Positions 16,980 through 24,512 of a stretch of 64,000 bases of DNA are shown here, in pieces. The DNA comes from JAAZBW01 sp035647855. Its GTDB lineage: Bacteria; Actinomycetota; Actinomycetes; Actinomycetales; Actinomycetaceae. Numbering within the stretch: the stretch's first letter is position 1; every line of letters begins with the position of its first letter. The position numbers were made by a program, and so were the translations under genes. The notes beneath the pieces are model-generated. The model searched no databases. It saw only the letters and a list, made by a program, of their open reading frames with translations, and was not told where the DNA came from. Location: the NCBI GenBank assembly GCA_035647855.1, contig DASRMP010000042.1:62001-126000 (forward strand). The letters are read 5' to 3'.

Positions 16980-17807
16980 TCAGTTGTTCGCGTCACGAAC
17001 CCCGTGAGGGAGCGCCGCCAGGACCTTCATCTCCGCGCGGTCCGCCTCCTGCCGGCGCATCGAGACCAAGTACTCCCGATCCCGCCGGGTCGCAAGCACG
17101 GCCGCGAGGAACCGTTCCGGGTGGGTGCCCGCCGGCGGGGGAGGGGCCACGTACTTCTCGAGTTCGGCGGCGAGTTGCAGCCCGAGCTGCTGCCGCCTCT
17201 CCGGCGTCATCGAGGATGTCCGGGCAAGGTACTTCCGGGAATAGAGCGAGACGCGGTCCGGGAGGGCGCGCATGTCCGCATGCGCGGCCCACGCCTCCAG
17301 CTCCGGCGGGCACAGGATCGGAAGGTCGATCTCCTCGGTGCCGCCGATCCGTGCCACGTACGTGCCGGCCATCATGTCCCCGAGCCTCTTCGAGCGCTTG
17401 TTCAGGCTCGAGACCGTGAAGGCGATCATGCCGAAGCTCAGGAACAGCTCGATGAACCCCGATGACCACCGCGTGATGGCGTGCCGGAAGGAGATGGGCC
17501 CGCCGTCGTCGCGAACGACTCGGGTTCCCAGGACCACCTTCCCGAGTGAGCGGCCGCGGGTGGCCGTCTCGATGGAGGTCGGCACGACGACGAGCAGCGT
17601 CGCCAGCATGACGATCGCGATGGTCTGCATTTGGGCTTGGTTGAGGCCTTCCCAGGCGTCGGCGGTGAGGACGAGCAGCAGGATGAGGACTGTGGCGAAG
17701 AAGACGAAGTCGATCAAGAAGGAGAGCGCGCGCGTCATCACGCTTGCGGGCCGCGCCTCGATGGCAACGGCCTCGCCGGTCATGATGGTGTCGAGGCTCT
17801 CGCTCAT
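16980..17807 (-). CDS. RDD-family membrane protein
   Basis: This 275-residue protein opens its RDD domain with ARPASVMTRALSFLIDFV (R...D pattern), has three to four membrane segments in residues 27-140, and keeps the GRSLGKVVLGTRVVRDDG loop. The C-terminal 100 residues are soluble and charged (TPERRQQLGLQLAAELEKYV). The function is unknown. In many actinobacteria RDD and SpoIIM-type genes accompany MoxR/DUF58 operons; here they are divergent from each other, with the MoxR operon 4 kb away beyond an insertion island. GGAGG precedes ATG 17807. Confidence 0.85.
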   Translation of the reverse strand: MSESLDTIMTGEAVAIEARPASVMTRALSFLIDFVFFATVLILLLVLTADAWEGLNQAQMQTIAIVMLATLLVVVPTSIETATRGRSLGKVVLGTRVVRDDGGPISFRHAITRWSSGFIELFLSFGMIAFTVSSLNKRSKRLGDMMAGTYVARIGGTEEIDLPILCPPELEAWAAHADMRALPDRVSLYSRKYLARTSSMTPERRQQLGLQLAAELEKYVAPPPPAGTHPERFLAAVLATRRDREYLVSMRRQEADRAEMKVLAALPHGVRDANN

Positions 17808-17921
17808 CGCTGTCCATCCTCCGGTAGTGGCGTTCTTTGGTGGGTGGTGTTTGCCGGGAAGTGGCGCTCGCTTGGCTCGCGTGGCGCTCCTGCACGGGCA
17901 AGCCTATGGCAGAGTGACGCT

Positions 17922-18920
17922 GTGGACACCGACGCATTTGCGGCAGCGCACCAGAACGAGTGGCGGCGCCTCGAGAAGCTGGCGCACCAGCGAAGGCTGA
18001 CTGGCGCGGAGGTCGACGAGCTGACCGGTCTGTACCGCGCGAGCGCCGCACACCTGTCCCGAGTCCGCACACAGGCGCCGGACCCGGCGCTCATCTCGCG
18101 GCTCTCGACCACGCTGGGTGAGGCGCGCTCGCGGCTGGCCCCGCAGCGTGGTCTGGGACCGGAAGCCGTGGCCCGCTTCTTCGTGATCACGTTGCCCGCA
18201 TCCTTCTACCGAGTGAGGTGGTGGACCGTGATCGTGGGCGTGGTCTTCGTCCTGATCGCTATCGCGGCGGGCTGGTGGTTCACGCAGTCGCCGGCAGTGA
18301 GGGCGGACATCGGTACTCCCGCCGATTTCGAGCGGTACGCGAACGAGGCGTTCGAGGCGTACTACTCCAACTATCCCGCGCCCGACTTCGCGGCACAGGT
18401 GTGGACGAACAACGCATGGATCTCGTTCCAGGCGATCGGGGCCGGACTCACCGGATTCTGGCCCGCCTACCTGCTGTGGTCCAACGCGGTGGCCGTGGGC
18501 CAGGCCGGCGGCATCATGGCCATGTACGGCGATCTCTCCGTGTTCTTCGGGCTCATCCTGCCCCACGGGCTCATGGAGCTCACCGCGGTGTTCGTGGCGA
18601 TCGGGGCCGGCCTCAAGATCTTCTGGACCTGGCTCGTGCCGGGACCGCGAACCCGCGTGCGCGCGCTCCGCGAAGAGGGGACGCGGCTCATCACCGTGGC
18701 GCTCGGCCTCATCGTGGTGCTTGCCATCTCCGGGGGTGTGGAGGCGTTCGTGACGCCGTCGGAGTTCCTGCCCACCTGGGCCAAGATCACGATCGGTGCG
18801 CTGGTGCTCGCCGCCTACTGGGCGTACACGCTCATCCTGGGCCGCCGCGCGGTCCGCCAGGGCGAACTCGGCGACCTCCCCGAGGAGCAGGGCGGCTACG
18901 TGGTGCTCGAGTCCGCCTGA
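17922..18920 (+). CDS. Stage II sporulation protein M-like membrane protein
   Basis: This 332-residue protein has the SpoIIM/DUF95 layout: a soluble N-terminal helical region (NEWRRLEKLAHQRRLTGAEVDEL), then about five membrane segments with a WISFQAIGAGLTG motif, and an FGLILPHGLMELTAVFVAIG segment. GTG 17922 is preferred because the family sequence begins VDTDAFAAAHQNEW; the longer frame upstream is antisense to the RDD gene. It is divergent from RDD with 114 bp between starts. In non-sporulating actinobacteria the role is unknown. Confidence 0.82.
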   Translation: MDTDAFAAAHQNEWRRLEKLAHQRRLTGAEVDELTGLYRASAAHLSRVRTQAPDPALISRLSTTLGEARSRLAPQRGLGPEAVARFFVITLPASFYRVRWWTVIVGVVFVLIAIAAGWWFTQSPAVRADIGTPADFERYANEAFEAYYSNYPAPDFAAQVWTNNAWISFQAIGAGLTGFWPAYLLWSNAVAVGQAGGIMAMYGDLSVFFGLILPHGLMELTAVFVAIGAGLKIFWTWLVPGPRTRVRALREEGTRLITVALGLIVVLAISGGVEAFVTPSEFLPTWAKITIGALVLAAYWAYTLILGRRAVRQGELGDLPEEQGGYVVLESA

Positions 18921-19216
18921 GTGCCCTCCGGGTTGGTCTGAGAGTCGTGCCCCCCAACGGATTGGTTTCTGCTCCCCGTGGACCGAGTCCTGCCCCCCCG
19001 CGCCTCGACGACAACGGTTGCAGCCTGCGGACTCCCCGCAACGCCCCCATCCCTCACTCCGGAGACCCAACGTGCACGCTTCACCCGGCAAAACCCGCCC
19101 CAAGCGTGCGTTTTGCGTCCCCGGAGCGGGAGGTTGGTGAGGCGAGGGTCCCCAACGCGGGCGCCGGCCGGCGGACCGCCATGGGGCGACTCGAGACTCG
19201 CAACGTCCGCCATCGC
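18921..19216. other. Gene-free stretch holding one 68 bp hairpin repeat
   Basis: No credible gene is seen between SpoIIM and the IS end at 19217. The first part is C-rich unique sequence. The rest is the hairpin repeat at 19058-19125 with a short related tail. Confidence 0.7.
19058..19125. repeat. 68 bp hairpin repeat, copy 1
   Basis: Two 24-nt arms (19058-19081 starting TCCGGAGACCCAACG, and 19102-19125 ending TGCGTCCCCGGA) can pair almost fully around a 20-nt loop. The same element recurs at 22963 and 23078. It lies beyond the 3' end of SpoIIM. This copy is the most diverged. Confidence 0.8.
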
Positions 19217-19260
19217 TAGTGTCGCGTGTCGTTAGTTCGTGAATTGTTGGGGGTCGGGAG
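19217..19260. mobile_element. Remnant of an IS630-type end
   Basis: The sequence from CTAG at 19216 (CTAGTGTCGCGTGTCGTTAG and on to GGGAG at 19260) matches the reverse complement of the right end of the IS630 element (21755-21801) over about 45 bp with few differences. It is in opposite orientation to that end. The transposase-coding part that should follow is replaced by an IS3-family fragment. It forms the left boundary of the island up to 21800. Confidence 0.75.
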
Positions 19261-19459
19261 TCGACGCCACCCCCGGCACGACACCACCATCAATCTCAGC
19301 CTGCTTCACCCAGGTCCGCAGCGCCTCGGGATGCACCCCGAGCTGGTCCCCGATCCGCTTGATCGCACCAACCTTCGAGGCCGGATCACGCCGAGCCTCC
19401 ACCACCAACCGAGTCGCCCGCTCCCTCAACTCCAACGGATACTCACGCTGTGCTTCCAT
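19247..19459 (-). pseudogene. IS3-family transposase OrfA, truncated
   Basis: The minus strand from the ATG at 19459 encodes MEAQREYPLELRERATRLVV and then GAIKRIGDQLGVHPEALRTW, the typical helix-turn-helix start of IS3 OrfA proteins. After TPD the frame runs into the IS630 end and stops at 19232, so the leucine zipper and all of OrfB are missing. In-frame ATGs upstream (19492, 19543) are possible starts. It is non-functional as a transposase. Confidence 0.75.
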
Positions 19460-19594
19460 CTGCTCTCTTCCACCAGGTTTCGATGTCTCCATCAAACCCG
19501 GGGCGGACACTAGTTTCACTTGAGGCACGAACCAAAACTCCATTGGGATCTGCGCTGAGGCGGTCTACCGTCCCCGGTGGACTCCGCTATCTTG

Positions 19595-19623
19595 TTGACT
19601 TTCGCAACATCTGCGAGTAAACT
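19595..19623 (+). promoter_or_regulatory. Strong sigma-70-type promoter for the secreted-protein pair
   Basis: TTGACT at 19595-19600 and TAAACT at 19618-19623 are exactly 17 bp apart. Transcription would start near 19630, giving a leader of about 55 nt to the first gene. The promoter lies inside the island, so the cargo brings its own expression signal. Confidence 0.65.
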
Positions 19624-19686
19624 ACGCCGACCTATCGATTTTGGGTGCCGAGGGTAGGATCTCATGGAGGACGAGGGAGGGATCTC

Positions 19687-20130
19687 ACGAAGAAGGGCAC
19701 TATTCGATCTCAGTTGATTGCATTGGTCGCTCTACTGATTCTGGCGTTCACGGCGTCGTCTGCCGTTGGGTATACGGCGAGCGAGTGGGGCTATTATAGC
19801 AAGAACGGCATCAACTACCGCAATCTCGCATATCTCACCTATGTCAGCCCGGGACCAGCTTCGGCTGGCACATCTGCCGGACCCACGAACAAGGCGGCGC
19901 CCGCGGGATGGATTGGCGTGAATGGTCGGTTGTACAACAGTAGCGGCAGTCTGGTCTGTGAATCCGGGTTTCACTACAGCAGTTCCAGTACAGCGGTCAA
20001 CACGGTGTTCGCAAGAGTTAGTTGCTCTAAGAAACCGGGGACGTGGCAATCTTACGGCGTTTCAAAGGCATGGAATGGGAGCACCTACGATGCGTACTTC
20101 ACTTTCAAGTCTCCCTTTTACAGCAACTGA
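19687..20130 (+). CDS. Small secreted protein with an apparent ACG start
   Basis: The frame encodes a signal peptide (KKGTIRSQLIALVALLILAF..., cleavage near VGYTA) and a mature part of about 120 residues rich in Tyr, Ser and Gly with two Cys (CESGF, VSCSKKPG), probably one disulfide. The codon before KKG is ACG at 19687, six bases after a GGGAGG ribosome site, exactly where ATG is expected. The only in-frame normal start upstream is GTG 19645, which would add an unlikely basic head. The gene may be silenced, may use ACG, or may use GTG. The mature end reads GTWQSYGVSKAWN, which resembles lactococcin-972-type peptides by eye only. Function unknown. It forms a unit with the next gene. Confidence 0.6.
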   Translation, partial: TKKGTIRSQLIALVALLILAFTASSAVGYTASEWGYYSKNGINYRNLAYLTYVSPGPASAGTSAGPTNKAAPAGWIGVNGRLYNSSGSLVCESGFHYSSSSTAVNTVFARVSCSKKPGTWQSYGVSKAWNGSTYDAYFTFKSPFYSN

Positions 20131-20150
20131 TCTACTCGAAAGGGGTTCTG

Positions 20151-20615
20151 ATGTCGTCGACTGAACGCAAAACCATTCTTTGTGGAAGGGGATTCAAGGT
20201 GGCAGCCGTCGCAGTTGCGATAACGCTTGGGGGTGTTGCCGGAGTTGCCGCCGCTGAAGGAGGCTTCTTTGATGGCCCTCCAGATGGTATATCTTCGGAA
20301 CCGAACGTCAAAACGGTTGCGTCAGAACCAATCGATTGGGCTGTCAACGAGTCTGGTGAGACATATGGATCGCTTCTCGCCGCACGATCGCCCGAAGATA
20401 TCCCAGTTCTTATGCAGGTCGATGAAAATGGACTTCAAGGATACGTGTACTCGGCCGATCTGTCGGCCGTGAACGGCGATCTCGTGAGCAACCCAGAAGA
20501 GGCGGTCTCACACCAGGAGCGCCTCCGTAACGAACACAGTGAATCGACGCGCCTGCCTATGTACAAATCTGATGGAACGACCCAGATCGGTTGGTGGACA
20601 CCGTTCAAGAAGTAG
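20151..20615 (+). CDS. Small secreted protein of unknown function
   Basis: This 154-residue protein has a signal peptide (basic head SSTERKTILCGRGFK, core VAAVAVAITLGGVAGVAAAE). The mature part carries an ESGETYGSLLAARSPEDIP segment, a GLQGYVYSADL segment and ends MYKSDGTTQIGWWTPFKK. I have an impression of similar Y-x-SDG-x-T-x-IG endings in small secreted actinobacterial proteins with no assigned role. ATG 20151 has AAAGGGG five bases ahead, and the gene begins 20 bp after the upstream stop. Base composition is lower in GC than the flanks, suggesting transfer. Confidence 0.72.
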   Translation: MSSTERKTILCGRGFKVAAVAVAITLGGVAGVAAAEGGFFDGPPDGISSEPNVKTVASEPIDWAVNESGETYGSLLAARSPEDIPVLMQVDENGLQGYVYSADLSAVNGDLVSNPEEAVSHQERLRNEHSESTRLPMYKSDGTTQIGWWTPFKK

Positions 20616-20673
20616 TACGGATCGTAGTCCTCGATCCGAGTAGTCAGTTTCACTGCCGATCACATTGGTGTCG

Positions 20674-21747
20674 CTAGTGTCGTGTTTCTGATGTTGGTTG
20701 ATGGTTCGTTCTTGTGAGGATTTCTTCGGCTGGTTTGGTCCAGACGAAGGGGTGTTTGCGGTCGTTCCAGCCGGTGATGAATTGGCGGATCTTCGCGTTG
20801 AGGTCTTTGACGGAGGTGAACACGCCGCGTCGGATGGCCTGTTTCTGGATGATGCCGAACCAGACCTCGACGAGGTTGAGCCACGAGGCGGAGGTGGGGG
20901 TGAAGTGGATGTGGAACCGGGGACGCCTGTCCAGCCAGGCCCGGACCTCTGCGGTCTTGTGGGTGGAGTAGTTGTCCATCACCAGATGCAACTCCTCTCC
21001 CGGGTAGGCGCGATCGATCTGACGTAGGAAACTGAGGAACTCCTGGCGGTGGTGTTTGGGTTTCACGGCACCGGTGACGTGTCCGGTGGCGATGTCCAGA
21101 GCAGCGAACAACGTGGTCGTCCCGTGCCGGGTGTAGTCGTGGGTGCGTGCCTCGGGATTGCCCGCACGCATGGGTAGCATCGGCGCGGTCCGGTCCAACG
21201 CTTGGATCTGGGACTTCTCGTCCACACACAGCACGATCGCGTTGTCCGGTGGTGCCAGATACAGTCCGACCACGTCCGTCACCTTGCCCACCAGTTCCGG
21301 ATCGGTGGAGAACTTGAACGTCTCCTGCCGCCACGGCTGGACCCCGTACCGGCGCCACGCCCGGGCCACGGTCGCGTTCCCGATCCCCAGATACCCACCC
21401 AGCAGCCGAGACGACCAGTGCGTCACCCCGAACTTCTTCGGCGGTGGTTTCAACGTCGCGGTGATGATCCGCTCATCATCCACCTGCTTCGGACGGCCCC
21501 CACGTGGAGCATCGTAGAGTCCGGAGATACCGGCCTCGGCGTAGCGGCGGCGCCACTTCCACACCGACGTCGTCGTCACCCCCACCTCGTCCGCGATCCG
21601 GGCGTTCGCGATCCCGTCCGAGGCCAACAGCACGATCCGCGCACGCTGAACCAGTCCCGCCCGAATCGACGTGGAACGCACCCACGACCCCAACACCTCA
21701 TGATCACCCTCACGCAACACCAACGCCGGAGCCGGAGAATTCGCCAT
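20674..21747 (-). CDS. IS630-family transposase
   Basis: This 357-residue protein has an N-terminal helix-turn-helix region (RARIVLLASDGIANARIADE) and a DDE catalytic domain with VDEKSQ, MDNYSTHK and NLVEVWF supplying the Asp-Asp-Glu triad. The frame looks intact. ATG 21747 follows GGGAGAG; a Met at 21774 is less likely because it falls in the terminal repeat region. The stop TAG overlaps the CTAG of the left end. It is probably active or recently so. Confidence 0.92.
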   Translation of the reverse strand: MANSPAPALVLREGDHEVLGSWVRSTSIRAGLVQRARIVLLASDGIANARIADEVGVTTTSVWKWRRRYAEAGISGLYDAPRGGRPKQVDDERIITATLKPPPKKFGVTHWSSRLLGGYLGIGNATVARAWRRYGVQPWRQETFKFSTDPELVGKVTDVVGLYLAPPDNAIVLCVDEKSQIQALDRTAPMLPMRAGNPEARTHDYTRHGTTTLFAALDIATGHVTGAVKPKHHRQEFLSFLRQIDRAYPGEELHLVMDNYSTHKTAEVRAWLDRRPRFHIHFTPTSASWLNLVEVWFGIIQKQAIRRGVFTSVKDLNAKIRQFITGWNDRKHPFVWTKPAEEILTRTNHQPTSETRH

Positions 21748-21800
21748 ACCCCACTCTCCCAAACCCCCAACCATTTATGAACTAACGACACGCGACTCTA
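20675..21800 (-). mobile_element. IS630-family insertion sequence
   Basis: The element is about 1.13 kb and bounded by CTAG on both sides (TA being the usual IS630 target duplication). The ends are imperfect inverted repeats: left CTAGTGTCGTGTTTC, right (reverse strand) CTAGAGTCGCGTGTC. It contains one transposase gene. Confidence 0.75.
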
Positions 21801-21875
21801 GGGGCACACGGTGGGCTATCCACAAGAGCGCCGGAACCTGTGGATGGACGCGGCGCGAGGTGGTCCTGCCCCGAG

Positions 21876-22814
21876 ATGCTTCAGTCTGTGCAACCCTTGA
21901 AACCTCTCCCTGGCGTACTCGTCGAGTTGTCCGTCTTCACCCGATCTGAGGCACTCGCCGCGGGCCTGGAGCCCAGCGGGCTGCGCCGTCGATCGATTGT
22001 GTGTATCGGCAAGTCAGTCCACGCGAACGCTGACGCCGACCCGACCTCCGTCCAACTGGCCAGCACAGTCGCCCGCGGGCTCCTCCATGACGCCTGGGTC
22101 TCCCATACCACCGCGGCCCTCGTCCACAAACTCTGGCTGCCGAGCGGATTGGACGTCACGATCCCGCACGTCTCGCGCCCGCGCCGGGCAGGCCGGCCAC
22201 GCGCTCGCGGAGTCAAGGGACACGCGGCCAACGTCACCGATGACGAGATCATGCTGGTCGACGGCGTTCGCACATCGACTCCCGCCCGCGTCTGGTTGGA
22301 GCTGGCCAACATGCTCAGCCTCGATGACCTCATAATCCTTGGTGACCACCTGGTGCGATACCCCCGCCCCCGATTTGAGGGCCGCTCCAATCCCCACGCC
22401 ACTATTGCTGACCTCGGCACACTGCTGGAACGGCATCCCCGGGTGCCAGGGACGCGGCGGGCCCGGGAAGCGTTGGCCCTTATTCGCGTGGGTGCCGACT
22501 CACCCATGGAGACGAAGTCCCGCCTTGCGCTCGTCCGCGCAGGCCTCCCGGAGCCCGAACTCCAGATCATGTTGGACCCGAACGACCCCTATACAGCGTC
22601 TGCGGACCTCGGTTACCGCAAGTACCGTGTCGCGATCCAGTACGACGGCGGCGCCCACCTCACATCCGAGCAGCAATTGCGGGACAACCGCCGCGACTCG
22701 GCATTCAGCCTCGCGGGCTGGCGCTGCATCAAAGCGAACAGACATGACGCAGCCCAGGGTTTTCACTCGCTGATCGACCACCTCCGCGCCCTGCTGTCGG
22801 ACCCGGCTGCGTAA
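21876..22814 (+). CDS. DUF559-like endonuclease-domain protein
   Basis: This 312-residue protein has an N-terminal region like AbiEi/transcriptional-regulator heads (VFTRSEALAAGLEPSGLRRR) and a C-terminal Vsr/DUF559-type nuclease fold, with YRVAIQYDGGAHLTSEQQL and the GWRCIKAN strand. Such genes are common, often multicopy, in high-GC actinobacteria and have no established role. The IS630 end lies 75 bp upstream, so its native promoter may have been separated from it. A 21 bp repeat array begins at its stop codon. ATG 21876 is chosen over GTG 21840. Confidence 0.75.
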   Translation: MLQSVQPLKPLPGVLVELSVFTRSEALAAGLEPSGLRRRSIVCIGKSVHANADADPTSVQLASTVARGLLHDAWVSHTTAALVHKLWLPSGLDVTIPHVSRPRRAGRPRARGVKGHAANVTDDEIMLVDGVRTSTPARVWLELANMLSLDDLIILGDHLVRYPRPRFEGRSNPHATIADLGTLLERHPRVPGTRRAREALALIRVGADSPMETKSRLALVRAGLPEPELQIMLDPNDPYTASADLGYRKYRVAIQYDGGAHLTSEQQLRDNRRDSAFSLAGWRCIKANRHDAAQGFHSLIDHLRALLSDPAA

Positions 22815-22881
22815 CCGGCGGATCCACCTGCGTAATTAGCGCATCCAGCTGGGTCACTGGCGCACCCAGCTGCGGAACTGG
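22810..22881. repeat. 21 bp minisatellite at the 3' end of the endonuclease gene
   Basis: Units CGTAACCGGCGGATCCACCT(G), CGTAATTAGCGCATCCAGCT(G) and GGTCACTGGCGCACCCAGCT(G) start at 22810, 22831 and 22852, with a partial fourth copy. The first unit contains the stop codon of the gene, so unit gain or loss would not change the protein. Confidence 0.65.
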
Positions 22882-22962
22882 AGTACCTGCCAGCACGCTT
22901 CGGGGGACGCCAATTGCATGCCTCAGCTTCCTCGACAACCCCCAAAGTCCACACCACTCCAC

Positions 22963-23192
22963 TCCGGGGACCCAACGTGCACGCTTCATGCGCCAAAACC
23001 TGCCCCAAGCATGCATCTTGCGTCCCCGGAAGCAGGGGAGGTCCGGCAGAGGGGCCCCGCAACGTGCCATCCTCTACTCCGGGGACCCAATGTGCATGCT
23101 TCATGCGCCCAAACCCGCCCCAAGCATGCATCTTGCGTCTCCGGAAGCAGGAGAGGTCCGGCAGAGAGGCCCCGCAGCGCACCCCGGCAACG
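22963..23192. repeat. Tandem pair of 115 bp units, each with a 68 bp hairpin
   Basis: Hairpin copy 2 is 22963-23030 and copy 3 is 23078-23145. In each, arms starting TCCGGGGACCCAA and ending GCGTCCCCGGA or GCGTCTCCGGA pair over 24 nt around a 20-nt loop. The 47 nt after each hairpin (AGCAGGGGAGGTCCGGCAGA and on) is also repeated, giving a 115 bp unit in two tandem copies. It lies between the convergent endonuclease and DUF58 genes. No gene is supported in 22815-23219. Confidence 0.85.
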
Positions 23193-23219
23193 GCGTCTGC
23201 GCAACCGCCCGCCAACCGT

Positions 23220-24512
23220 CTACAATCGCCCCGCGCGCTTCAGCCTCAGGTACGTGTCCGCCACGGCCACCGCCAGTTCGGGCGCGGTCGCCTCCACCAC
23301 CTCCACGCCGCGCTGCCGCAATCGCAGTCCCGCGGCCTCGCGCTCCAGCAAAGACCTCTCCGCCGCCGCCGCGATGAACGCCGCCGAGGTATCCGAGACG
23401 TCCGCCCGCAACTCCGACTCCACCTCGTCCGACGCAGAGGCCAGCACCACCGTGTGATCCGACGCCAGCGTGCCCGCCACCTGCAGCAACCCGCCCTGCA
23501 ATGTCGAGGAATCCAGGGCCGTCAGCAGCACCACCAGAGAGCGCTGCGAAAGCGATTGCCGCACGGTGGTCGCCACGAGTGTCCAGTTGGTCTCCGCGAT
23601 CTCCGGCTCGACCACCGCGAGATCCTCCGCCAGCGAGTTCATCAGCGCCGGCCCAGTCTTCCCGACCGTCCGCGCCCGCACCTCCGTGTCCACGGCCACC
23701 ACCTGGACCCGGTCGCCGGCGTGCGAGGCAAGCGCCGCCAGCAACAGTGCGGCCTCCATCTGTGCGTCGAGGCGAGTCTCCTCCCCGAGCCGCACCGCCG
23801 AGAGCCGCCCAGAATCCACCACCACGAACACCCGCCTGTCCCGCTCCGGCCGCCAGGTCCGCACCATGACGTCCCGCGCGCGGGCGGTTGCACGCCAATC
23901 GATGGCGCGCACGTCGTCGCCGATGACGTACTCGCGGAGGCTGTCGAACTCGGTGCCCTGCCCGCGTGTCATGACCGCCGAGCGCCCGTCCATCTCCCGC
24001 AGCATCGCGAGCCGCGACGGCAGATGCCGCCGCGAATGGAACGGCGGCAGCACGAGGATCGAGCCCGGCACCTCGAGAGACGCCTGCCGCCCCGCCAGCC
24101 GCAGCGGCCCCTCCGAGCGAATCGTCACGAGGTCCGCAGCCCGCTCGCCGCGCCGGATCGGCAAGAGCGCCGTCGAGACGCGGCGCTGCTCACCCGCCGG
24201 GATCCGGATGCGATGGCGGTTGGCGGCCGCACCCGCCGTCGGGGTCCACGCGTCACGCACGACCCCGCGTAGCCCGCGCCTCCCAGGGGCGTGCAGCACG
24301 AGCGTGGAGCGGCCGGTCTCGCCCAGCCGCACCACAGGCGTGGTCGTGCGGGTGACGACGACGTCTCGCGGCGGCGCCGCAATCACCACGTCCAGCGCGA
24401 TGAGGAGGGTCACGAGGGCAAGCCAGTTCCACGCCGTCGCCCATGAGGGCATGAGCACGACGACGACGCCTCCCATCGCGGCCGCCACCACCGCCCGCCC
24501 GGTGACGAACAT
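23220..24512 (-). CDS. DUF58 family membrane protein
   Basis: This 430-residue protein has two N-terminal membrane segments, then a DUF58 domain with the hallmark SLREYVIGDDVRAIDWRA and a following VWA-like fold (VFVVVDSGRLSAVRLGEE). DUF58 proteins accompany MoxR AAA+ ATPases, which probably remodel or load cofactors onto the VWA-like partner. ATG 24512 shares one base with the MoxR stop (TGATG), so the two are translationally coupled. It is the last gene of the operon. Confidence 0.88.
   Translation of the reverse strand: MFVTGRAVVAAAMGGVVVVLMPSWATAWNWLALVTLLIALDVVIAAPPRDVVVTRTTTPVVRLGETGRSTLVLHAPGRRGLRGVVRDAWTPTAGAAANRHRIRIPAGEQRRVSTALLPIRRGERAADLVTIRSEGPLRLAGRQASLEVPGSILVLPPFHSRRHLPSRLAMLREMDGRSAVMTRGQGTEFDSLREYVIGDDVRAIDWRATARARDVMVRTWRPERDRRVFVVVDSGRLSAVRLGEETRLDAQMEAALLLAALASHAGDRVQVVAVDTEVRARTVGKTGPALMNSLAEDLAVVEPEIAETNWTLVATTVRQSLSQRSLVVLLTALDSSTLQGGLLQVAGTLASDHTVVLASASDEVESELRADVSDTSAAFIAAAAERSLLEREAAGLRLRQRGVEVVEATAPELAVAVADTYLRLKRAGRL

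Larger units (their letters stand above)
19217..21800. mobile_element. Accessory island bounded by inverted IS630-type ends
   Basis: The segment contains, in order, an IS630 end remnant, an IS3 orfA remnant, a promoter with two small secreted-protein genes, and a complete IS630-family element whose right end mirrors the left remnant. Both outer boundaries contain CTAG, consistent with the TA target of IS630 elements. The cargo (19600-20620) is visibly less GC-rich than the rest of the window and uses many A/T-ending codons. Movement as a unit is inference. Confidence 0.55.

Noticed and set aside
22729..23215. Minus-strand frames with repeated KMHAWG...KRARWVPGV peptides
   Set aside because: These are translations of the 68 bp hairpin repeats and the minisatellite; the DNA-level repeat explains them fully.
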